From Cellulosimicrobium terreum (GTDB lineage: Bacteria; Actinomycetota; Actinomycetes; Actinomycetales; Cellulomonadaceae), in assembly GCA_014803435.1 (NCBI GenBank), contig JACYFD010000001.1, positions 186,001-250,000 of the forward strand: 64,000 nt of DNA. Reading direction: 5' to 3'. Of the stretch, positions 1 through 7,400 are shown piece after piece. The notes below the pieces were generated by a model. That model searched no databases and was not told the DNA's origin. It saw nothing but the letters and a program-made list of their open reading frames with translations. Position 1 is the stretch's first letter. Every line of letters begins with the position of its first letter. A program made the position numbers and the translations under genes.

Positions 1-139
1 GATGACCGTGCTGTCCGTCCCCACGATCGAGGACGCCGAGCGCCTCGCCACGGTGGACGACGAGAGCGTGGTCGCCCGCGTGCTCGACGTCACCGTCACG
101 CCGTGGCGCGTGGTCATGGGCCCCGGCCTGGCAGTCTGA
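1..139 (+). CDS. YCII-domain protein, C-terminal end (5' partial)
   Basis: The reading frame that is open from the window edge ends with TGA at 137-139. The visible 45 residues carry an alternation of acidic helix (TIEDAERLATVDDESVVARV) followed by a strand ending in VTPWRVVMG. This is the usual end of the YCII-related fold, a small ferredoxin-like dimer: an 'xxEAxxLxxxDP' helix, then a 'VxPWxVV' strand. An in-frame ATG at position 2 exists, but the fold needs an N-terminal half, so the true start lies before the window. YCII proteins mostly have unproven enzymatic roles, so no function is assigned. Confidence 0.6.
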   Translation, partial: MTVLSVPTIEDAERLATVDDESVVARVLDVTVTPWRVVMGPGLAV

Positions 140-160
140 CCACGACCGGCGCCGGGCGGC

Positions 161-166
161 TAGGCT
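161..166 (+). promoter_or_regulatory. -10 box of a probable leaderless promoter
   Basis: TAGGCT fits the TAnnnT -10 pattern and ends 6 bp before the ATG of the S66 peptidase at 173. There is no Shine-Dalgarno sequence in front of that ATG. The transcript would therefore start at or next to the start codon. No good -35 hexamer is seen at 17-19 bp. Confidence 0.45.
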
Positions 167-172
167 CCCCGC

Positions 173-1216
173 ATGCCCGGAACGACCGTCCGCTACCCAC
201 ACCCCCTGCGGCCGGGCGACGTCGTCGGGGTGACGGCGCCGTCGTCGGGCGTCCCGACGCCGTTGCGCGGCCGGCTGGACTTCGTGGTCGAGTGGCTGCG
301 CGGTCGTGGCTACGTCGTCGTGCTCGGCGACTGCCTCGACGGCACCACGCACGTCAGCGCGCCCGCGGCCGACCGGGCCGACGAGCTCATGGCGATGCTG
401 CTGGACCCGCAGATCCGCGCCGTCGTGCCGCCGTGGGGCGGGGAGACGGCGATCGACCTGCTGCCGCTGCTCGACCTCGACGCGCTGCGCGACGTGGAAC
501 CGACCTGGGTCGTCGGCTTCTCCGACATCTCGACGCTGCTCACCCCGCTCACCCTCGTGTCCGGGTGGGCGACGCTGCACGCCGCCAACCTCATGGACAC
601 CCCCTACGACCAGCCCGAGGGGCTCGCCCACTGGCTCGACGTCGCCTCGGGGACGGGGGCGCGGGACGGCGTCGTCCACCAGTCGCCCCCGGGCGTGCAC
701 CGGCTCGGCGCGTACGACCGGTGGGAGGACGACCCGACCGTCACGACGTACACCTGGAACGGCACCGGGACCTGGCGGCGGCTCGACGGCGCGGGCGACG
801 TGGACGCGTCCGGTCGGCTGATCGGCGGCTGCATCGAGACCGTCGGGCACCTGGCGGGCACGCGGTACGCGGACACGTCCGTCCTGCGCGGCGCGGCGGG
901 CGACGAGCCGCTGCTCGTCTACGTCGAGGCCGCCGAGGCGGACGCGTTCACCATCTGCCGCAGCCTGCACGGCATGCGGCTGAACGGGTTCTTCGACGGC
1001 GCCGCAGCGGTCCTGGTCGGCCGGACCGGCGCACCGGACAGCCCGACGCTCACCCAGGACGAGGCCGTGCTCGACGCCCTCGGCCCGTTGGGCGTCCCGA
1101 TCGTCGCCGACGTCGACTGCGGCCACGTCGCCCCGCACATGACGATGGTCGACGGGTCGCTCGGGCACCTGCGCCACGGCGCCGAGGTCTCGGTCCTGGA
1201 GCAGCGGCTCGCATGA
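173..1216 (+). CDS. S66 family peptidase (LD-carboxypeptidase / MccF-like)
   Basis: The 347-residue product matches the S66 serine peptidase family, which includes LD-carboxypeptidases that trim murein tetrapeptides and MccF, which inactivates microcin C-type antibiotics. The N-terminal GDVVGVTAPSSG and the tryptophan-glycine segment PPWGGE are typical. The catalytic triad is readable: Ser117 in VGFSDIS, Glu222 in GGCIETVG and His318 in DCGHVAPH. No signal peptide is present, so it acts in the cytoplasm, as expected for both subfamilies. The gene starts without a Shine-Dalgarno and overlaps the next gene by ATGA, so the two are translationally coupled. The full length and C-terminal layout look closer to MccF-like proteins than to E. 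coli LdcA, but sequence alone does not settle the substrate. Confidence 0.85.
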   Translation: MPGTTVRYPHPLRPGDVVGVTAPSSGVPTPLRGRLDFVVEWLRGRGYVVVLGDCLDGTTHVSAPAADRADELMAMLLDPQIRAVVPPWGGETAIDLLPLLDLDALRDVEPTWVVGFSDISTLLTPLTLVSGWATLHAANLMDTPYDQPEGLAHWLDVASGTGARDGVVHQSPPGVHRLGAYDRWEDDPTVTTYTWNGTGTWRRLDGAGDVDASGRLIGGCIETVGHLAGTRYADTSVLRGAAGDEPLLVYVEAAEADAFTICRSLHGMRLNGFFDGAAAVLVGRTGAPDSPTLTQDEAVLDALGPLGVPIVADVDCGHVAPHMTMVDGSLGHLRHGAEVSVLEQRLA

Positions 1217-1755
1217 CCGACGACCACCTGATGCGCATCCACAGCCCCGAGTTCCGCGCCATGTCCGAACGCGTCCTGCGCGCGACGGAGCTGACGTCGC
1301 GCCTCAACGTCCTGCCGTTCGACGACGAGGCGGGCAAGGCGGCGCTGTTCGAGCAGATCCTCGGCCACCCGTTGCCTCCGCGCGTGACGATCTACCCGCC
1401 GTTCTTCACCGACCACGGCCTGCGCCTGGACCTGGGGGAGCGGGTGTTCGTCAACCAGAACTGCACGTTCCTGGACTACGCGGGCATCCGGCTGGGCGAC
1501 GGGGTGATGGTCGGTCCGCGGGCCACGTTCATCACGGTCGGTCACCCCGTCCACCCCGAGCCGCGGCACCACTGGCTCACCGGCGGACCGATCGACGTCG
1601 GCGAGAACGCCTGGATCGGCGCGGGTGCGACGATCCTGCCCGGGGTCAGCATCGGCCGCGACGCGGTGGTCGCGGCCGGGGCCGTGGTGGCGGACGACGT
1701 CCCTCCTGCGAGCCTCGTGACCGGCACCAAGGCCGTGGTGCGGCGACAGTGGTGA
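1213..1755 (+). CDS. Sugar O-acetyltransferase, left-handed beta-helix (LacA/Maa-like)
   Basis: The 180-residue protein is a hexapeptide-repeat acyltransferase that would transfer acetyl from acetyl-CoA to a sugar or similar hydroxyl. The N-terminal helical part (SPEFRAMSERVLRATELT) resembles the maltose/galactoside acetyltransferase cap. It is followed by FVNQNCTFLDYAGIRLGDG and the coil GENAWIGAGATILPGVSIG. The catalytic histidine of the family lies in ITVGHPVHPEPR (residues about 113-122). Its ATG overlaps the stop codon of the peptidase gene (ATGA), which predicts co-translation. The natural acceptor is unknown. A joint role with the peptidase in self-protection against a toxic metabolite is possible but speculative. 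Confidence 0.85.
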   Translation: MTDDHLMRIHSPEFRAMSERVLRATELTSRLNVLPFDDEAGKAALFEQILGHPLPPRVTIYPPFFTDHGLRLDLGERVFVNQNCTFLDYAGIRLGDGVMVGPRATFITVGHPVHPEPRHHWLTGGPIDVGENAWIGAGATILPGVSIGRDAVVAAGAVVADDVPPASLVTGTKAVVRRQW

Positions 1756-1824
1756 GGAGGTCGGCGTCGGCGACGCACTGCCTCCCCGAATAGGACGAGA
1801 CGCCGGGAATCGGATGATTCGGTG

Positions 1825-2184
1825 ATGGAGGAAGCTGAGCTGCAGCTACCGAGGGCCCTGGACGTCCTGGTCTTCGTCGTCGAGCTGGTCCTGTTCGCGG
1901 TCCTGGCCTGGGCCGGTGCCCGGCTGGGATCCCCGACGCTGGTGGCCGTCCTGCTCACGGTGGCGCTGCCGGTGATCGCCGCCCTGGTGTGGGGCAGATG
2001 GTTGGCACCCCGCGCGTCACGCAGGCTCGACAACCCGACACGGCTCGTCGTCAAGCTGGCGCTCCTGGCCGTCGCCGCGACACTCCTGGCGCTGTCCGGG
2101 GTGATCGCCCTGGCCGTCGCGCTCCTCGTGGTCGGTGTGGTGATCGTCTGGCTGGGCGAGGCAGGGACCTCGTCGAGGAGGTGA
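1825..2184 (+). CDS. DUF2568 (YrdB-like) small membrane protein
   Basis: The 119-residue product has four hydrophobic helices (about residues 10-30, 38-55, 72-90 and 92-112). It contains the signature VWGRWLAPRASRRL between helices 2 and 3, followed by an R-x-V-x-K/E-L motif, as in the DUF2568/YrdB family of inner-membrane proteins. Function is unknown. A GTG three bases upstream (1822) is an alternative start, and ATG at 1825 is preferred. It is separated from the acetyltransferase by 69 bp and is probably a one-gene unit. Confidence 0.7.
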   Translation: MEEAELQLPRALDVLVFVVELVLFAVLAWAGARLGSPTLVAVLLTVALPVIAALVWGRWLAPRASRRLDNPTRLVVKLALLAVAATLLALSGVIALAVALLVVGVVIVWLGEAGTSSRR

Positions 2185-2359
2185 CGTCGGGAACGTGCCG
2201 ACCTCCCGAGGCCGGCGTAGGTCAGGTTCTCCTCGGCGAACAGCTCGACGTCGCCCCGGGCGAGGCACAGGCGGGCACGTAGGCCCGCAGCTGGCATCCC
2301 GTGCACCGCGGCGCGGACGATCCAGCGGGCACCCGCACGTGCGCACGGGTCCATGGCGC
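2185..2359. other. Gap between convergent genes, no recognised gene
   Basis: This 175-bp space lies between the ends of the DUF2568 and MATE genes. On the minus strand a short open stretch starting near 2354 reads MDPCARAGARWIVRAAVHGM and onward. It runs on in frame into the antisense of the DUF2568 gene and resembles nothing I can name. No strong hairpin was found. Confidence 0.3.
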
Positions 2360-3778
2360 TCAGGCACCGGCGAGCTGGAGCGCCTCGTCGCCGCGCTCCA
2401 CGGTGCCCTCGGCGAGACCACGGTCGATCGAGGCCCGCGAGGCGAACCACATCAGGGCGCCGACGACGAGCACCGCGCACTCGGTCACCGTCAACGACCA
2501 GATGATGCCGGGGAGCCCGAACCAGAGGTTGCCCAGGATGACCACCGGGATGAACAGGACGCCCTGGGTCACGGACATCACGGTCGCGGGCAGCGCGCGG
2601 CCCGTGGCCTGGAACAGCGAGGTGAGCAGGCCGGTGAGGCCGTTCGCGAGCATCGCCACGAGCTGCGCCGTGAGGATGGTGGCGCCGATCGTCAGGAGCG
2701 AACGTTCCGCGGAGAACGCGGAGAACACCTGGTCGCGGAAGACGATCACGGGGATCGCGACGGCGAGGCCGACGCCGACGACCGTGATCGCGGAGCCGCG
2801 CAGCGCCGACGTGAGCCGGGCGCGGTCGCCCTTGCCGTACGCGTACGCGAGCAGCGGGAGCACGCCGAGCGTGACGCCCATGAGCAGGAACTCCGGCACC
2901 TGCGCCACGCGGACCGCGACGCCCATGGCCGCGAGCGGGCCGTCGCCGTACGCGGCGGCGAGGTTGTTGAGGACCAGCGAGGTGACGATGAGGAACGACG
3001 CCTGGAGCAGCTCGCTGACGCCCACGCCGAACACGGGCCTGAGCACGGCCGGGGACAGCGTGAACCAGCGCGGCGCAAGGCTGATGTGCTCGCTGTTGCG
3101 CTGCAGCCAGAGGACGAAGTACCCGACGACGCCGAGGTTCGACAGCCCCATCGCGAGCGCCGCGCCGGCGACGCCCCAGTGCAGCACGAGGATGAACAGG
3201 GCGTCGAGCACCAGGTTCGCGACGGTCGACCCGATCAGCCCGACCATCACCTGGCGGGCGGCGCCCTCGGCGCGCACGAGCTGCTCGAGGCAGAACGCGG
3301 CGGCGAGCACCGGTACGAACACGAGCATCACCCCGACGAAGGCACTCGTCGCCGGAGCGGTGGCGGTGTCTGCGCCGAGCAGGGACACGAGCGGGTCGAG
3401 GAGGACGAGGCCGAGGCCGCCGAGCACGGCGCCGGCGATCACCGATCCCCAGACGGCGAACGACGAGACGTGCTTGATCTCGCCCGCCTTCGCGGGGTCG
3501 TGCTCGGACGCGCCGAGCAGCCGCGAGATGAGCGAGCCGCCGCCGACGCCGAACACCCCGCCGACAGCCATGACCAGGCCGAGGATCGGTGCGCCGAGCG
3601 TGACCGCGGCGAGGAGTGCGTTGTCGTGGAGCGAGCCGATGAAGCCGGCGTTGACGACGTTGTAGACGGCGCCGACGATCATCGCCGCGGCCATCGGCAC
3701 GCACAGGTGCACGAGGGCGCGGACGATCGGTGCGGAGGCGAGGTACCAGCGGTTGGTGCCGGTGGTCGTGGTGGTCAT
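2360..3778 (-). CDS. MATE family multidrug/metabolite exporter
   Basis: The 472-residue integral membrane protein has about twelve hydrophobic segments arranged as two similar halves. It carries the MATE hallmarks PMAAAMIVGAVYNVVNAGFIG near the N-terminus and GGGSLISRLLGA in the first half. MATE proteins use a Na+ or H+ gradient to expel cationic drugs or metabolites. The ATG at 3778 is preceded by a good GGGGAG Shine-Dalgarno at 4 bp. The upstream gene in the same direction encodes a MarR regulator 107 bp away, which suggests the exporter is under its control. The substrate cannot be read from sequence. Confidence 0.9.
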   Translation of the reverse strand: MTTTTTGTNRWYLASAPIVRALVHLCVPMAAAMIVGAVYNVVNAGFIGSLHDNALLAAVTLGAPILGLVMAVGGVFGVGGGSLISRLLGASEHDPAKAGEIKHVSSFAVWGSVIAGAVLGGLGLVLLDPLVSLLGADTATAPATSAFVGVMLVFVPVLAAAFCLEQLVRAEGAARQVMVGLIGSTVANLVLDALFILVLHWGVAGAALAMGLSNLGVVGYFVLWLQRNSEHISLAPRWFTLSPAVLRPVFGVGVSELLQASFLIVTSLVLNNLAAAYGDGPLAAMGVAVRVAQVPEFLLMGVTLGVLPLLAYAYGKGDRARLTSALRGSAITVVGVGLAVAIPVIVFRDQVFSAFSAERSLLTIGATILTAQLVAMLANGLTGLLTSLFQATGRALPATVMSVTQGVLFIPVVILGNLWFGLPGIIWSLTVTECAVLVVGALMWFASRASIDRGLAEGTVERGDEALQLAGA

Positions 3779-3885
3779 GGTGCTCCCCTTCCGGGCAGGC
3801 TGGATCGCGCGACGGCGGAGCCGGCGCGGTGGGTGGTCGACGCGGGTGGTCGACGCTGGTGGGCCGGCGTGGTGCCGACCGGTGG

Positions 3886-4329
3886 TCAGTCCCGGGTGGG
3901 CGTCGGGAGCTGCGTGACGACCTTGCTGAGCAGGGCCACGAGGGTGGCGCGCTCGGTCGGGTCGAGCGGGGCGAGGATCGCCTCGTCCGCGGCGAGCATC
4001 GCGTCCTGGAACCCGGCGATCACCTCGGCGCCCGCCGGTGTGGCGTGGACCTGCTTGACGCGCGCGTTGCCGGGCGCCGGACGGCGTTCGACCAGGCCGC
4101 GCCGCTCGAGGCCCTGCAACAGGCTGGTGACGCTCGCGGCGCTCGTGCGGGTCACCGACGCGATGTCGCGCTGGATGGATCCGGGGTTCTGCACGAGGTA
4201 TCCGAGCACGAATCCCTGCTCCATGGAGATCTCACGGTCGCGCGCCCAGTCGTCTGCGGCCTTGCGTTGTGCCCAGCCGACCCAGCGGATCAGCTCCAGG
4301 CTGCTCGTGGGGATGTCGCTCTCGCTCAT
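3886..4329 (-). CDS. MarR family transcriptional regulator
   Basis: The 147-residue winged-helix protein has the recognition helix in SIQRDIASVTRTSAASVTSLLQ and the wing in LVERRPAPGNARVKQVHATPAG, with the helical dimerisation ends of MarR proteins. It sits directly upstream of the MATE exporter in the same orientation, the classic local repressor arrangement. Its own promoter is covered by two palindromic boxes that touch the start codon (4331-4360), so autoregulation is very likely. The mRNA appears leaderless: the -10 ends 7 bp before ATG and no Shine-Dalgarno exists. Confidence 0.88.
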   Translation of the reverse strand: MSESDIPTSSLELIRWVGWAQRKAADDWARDREISMEQGFVLGYLVQNPGSIQRDIASVTRTSAASVTSLLQGLERRGLVERRPAPGNARVKQVHATPAGAEVIAGFQDAMLAADEAILAPLDPTERATLVALLSKVVTQLPTPTRD

Positions 4330-4330
4330 A

Positions 4331-4365
4331 GTTAGTACTCTAACGGTTAGAACTCAAACCGTCAA
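4331..4365 (-). promoter_or_regulatory. Leaderless promoter overlapped by tandem MarR-type operators
   Basis: Read on the minus strand, TTGACG (plus 4360-4365), a 17-bp spacer and TAGAGT (plus 4337-4342) form a good sigma-70 promoter, and the ATG follows 7 bp later. On the plus strand GTTAGTACTCTAAC (4331-4344) is a perfect inverted repeat with a 4-bp centre. GGTTAGAACTCAAACC (4345-4360) repeats it with one arm mismatch. The two boxes are direct repeats at 15-bp spacing. Box 1 covers the -10 and box 2 the spacer. Confidence 0.75.
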
Positions 4366-4416
4366 TCGAAGGGCCCGGCCGCGAGAGGCGCGGCAGGGCA
4401 GGAACCCCTGCGCGCA

Positions 4417-4466
4417 CAGACGCGCCGGGTGAGGCGGATCGGACTCCGTCTCAACCGGCGCGTCTG
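4417..4466 (-). terminator. Hairpin terminator after the multidomain dehydrogenase gene
   Basis: The arms 4417-4438 and 4445-4466 form a 22-bp stem with two mismatched or wobble pairs around a 6-base loop. It lies 25 bp beyond the stop codon of the minus-strand gene ending at 4491. There is no T-tract, as is common in actinomycetes. Confidence 0.7.
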
Positions 4467-4490
4467 GTTACTGCAGTGGTGCGTCAGGCG

Positions 4491-7400
4491 TCAGCCGCAG
4501 CTCAGCTCGGCGTACTCGGACTCGACCGTCTCCGTCCTCCCCTCGGAGTCCGTCACGGTGACCGTCGCCGCACCGGCGTCGATCTCAGCGGCCCGCGAGC
4601 TGAACGACTGGTACGCGTTCTTGCCCGGTGCCACGTCGGCGAACGTCTTGCTGCCGAGCGGCGTGTCGATCGTGATCTCCACGGCGCCGTCGTTCGAGTT
4701 GAGAGCACGCACGGCCACGTAGGCCTTGCCCGCCATGCAGCGCGAGTCGACGGTCACGGCGACGTCGGGCGTGTCCGCACCGGCAGGGATGCCCGTGAGG
4801 TACTCGAAGCCCTTGGCGGAGAACTCGTCGTTCGCCGGCGAACCGTCGTACTCCATGACGAAGTACGCCACGTCGGCGTCCAGACCGGCCTGCAGGATCT
4901 CCTGCAGCGGCATGTCGCCCTCGCCCAGGTTGGTGAACGTCGGACGCCCACCCTGGTTGAGGTTCGTCGCGTCCTTGATGTGCATGAGCTCGATGCGGTC
5001 CGCGTACTCGTTGATGAGTGCGGGAACGTCGACGCCCGCGTTGGCCGCCCACGCCGTGTCCAGCTGGAACGCGACATACTCCGGGTTCGTCTCGGCCACG
5101 AGGATCTCCCACGCCGAGGTGAGCTCACCGTTGTACTCGTACTTGGTGTTGAACTCCTGGTCGTGGTTGTGACCGAAGAGCTTGCCGGTGCCGTTGGCGA
5201 CCGAACGCTCACCCAGGCGGTCCATCGCGTCGGCCGTGGCCAGCACGTTGTCCAGACCGCCACCGATGCCCGGTGCCGGGAAGCCGCCGGAACCGACGTA
5301 CTCCTGACCCATCGTCTTGACGTAGGCGAGCGTCTCGTCGAAGGTCGCCTCGTTCACGTTGTAGTGCGAGGAGGGAACCTTCAGACCGGCAGCGTCGAAC
5401 TGGGCACGCGCCTGCTCGGCCGTCAGGCCGCGGTAGTTGCTCCCGAACGGCTCGACGTTCTCGAATCCGATCTCACCCAGACGGTCGTACACGCCCTCCC
5501 AGCCGATGCTCCGGCTCCACGAGCTGAGCGAGAACAGCTGCATCGAGACCTTCTCGACCGGGATGGTGACCGGCTCGGTCGGCCCGTCGGAACCACCGGC
5601 AGGAAGACCCGTGAGGTACTCGAAGCCGGTCGTGGCGAAGTCCTCGCCGTTCGGTGCCTGGTCGTACTCCATGACGTAGTACACGACACCGGCGTCGGCC
5701 GCGGCCGCGAGGATGTCCTGCAGCGGCACGTCGCCGTCACCGAGGTTGGTGAACGTCGGACGGCCACCGGCGTTGAGGCCGGTCGCGTCCTTGATGTGCA
5801 GGAGCTCGATCCGGTCGCCGTACTGCTCGATCAGCGCCGCGACGTCGACCCCGGCGTGCGCCGCCCAGGCGACGTCCACCTCGAAGGTCACGAACTCCGG
5901 GTTCGTCTCCGCCACGAGGATCTCCCAGGCGGACATCTCGACACCGTCGTGCATGTACTTCGTGGTGAACTCGCGGTCGTGGTTGTGGCCGAAGAACTTC
6001 TCGAACCCGGCGTCCACGGCCCGCTCACCGAGACGGTTCATCGCCTCTGCGGTGGCCAGCGTGTTCTCGTACGTGCCGATCCCCGGCTGGGGGAACCCGC
6101 CCGAGCCCACGTACTGCTGCCCGACCTCGCCCACGTACTCGAGCGTCGTGTCGAAGTCCGCCTCGCCCACGTTGTAGTGCGACGAGGGCGCCTTCAGACC
6201 CGCGGCCTCGGCCTGTGCGCGGAACTCCTCGGCCGTGAGGCCGGAGTAGTTGCCGCCGTAGGGCTCGACGTTCTGGAGACCGATCTCGCCCAGACGGTTG
6301 AGCACGGCCTCCTGGCCGTCCGCCTGGACCCACGGGATCAGCGAGTAGAGCTGGATGGAGACCTGCTCCTGCGGGACGATGACGCTCTTCCCGAAGGTCA
6401 GGTTGTCGACGTCCACACCACCGGTGCTCGTCACGACGAGCGTCCCGGAGCCCTCCGGCACCTCGGTGATCGTGCGCGTGAGGTCCTTCCAGGTGTCACC
6501 GGTGAACCGGAACTCGGCGAGCGAGTCGACGGTCTCGCCGTCCGCACCCTCCCAGCCGAGCGAGACGGTGCCCTCGCCACGGCCGATCATGGTCACGCTG
6601 TTGATGGCGTCACCGGTCGGGGCGTGGGTGAACGCGATCGGCTCGTACGAGAACGAGTCACCCTCGTCGAGCGAGGAGACGTAGTACCCGGCGTCCGCGG
6701 TGTCGTCCTGCACGAGCTCGACACCCTCGGCCGAGTCGTACCACTCCGCCTGCTGCTCCTCCGGCTTGAGGATGTTCGTGGCCTCGCCGGTGATGGAGGG
6801 AACCGTGCCCTGCGCCTGGTCGGCGTAGGTCACGACGAGGGTGCCGAAGATCTTCTCGCCCTCACCGTGCTCCACGGCGTCCGCGCTCGTCTGGATCGTG
6901 AACCCGCAGCCGTCCGCGGTGTCCGCGGCTCGGCCGCTGACCTCGGGGTGCGCGTGCGTGTTGTGACCCAGGCCGAACGTGTACTGGATGTTGCGGCACG
7001 CCGTCGGCTGGTTGCCGTCCTCGGCGTCCTCCACCGAGACGGTGTACGGGACGGCGTCGCCCCAGTTGAAGATCGCGCCGTCCGGCTGGCTCAGCGTGAT
7101 CTCCGGAGCGGTGTTCCCGACGGTGATCTGCTGGATCGCGAGACCGAAGTTGCCGCCCGCGTCGGTGACGCGGAGCTGCACGTTGTACCGGCCGAGATCC
7201 GTGAACGTGTGCGTGACGTTGACACCCTGGGCGTCGTACACGCCGTCGGAGTCGAAGTCCCAGTCGTAGACGAGCTCGCCGGCCGGGGTCTCGGCGTCGG
7301 TCGATGCCGAGGCGTCGAACGTCACCTCGAGCGGAGCCGAGCTGCCGGAGACCGGGTCGGCGGAGATGAACGCACGCGGGTGGGTGTTCTCCGACCCGTA

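Noticed and set aside
1542-3704. A long minus-strand open frame over the MATE gene and beyond
   Set aside because: It is a second frame of the MATE region. Its only possibly real part is the short stretch at 2185-2354, which matches no known family.
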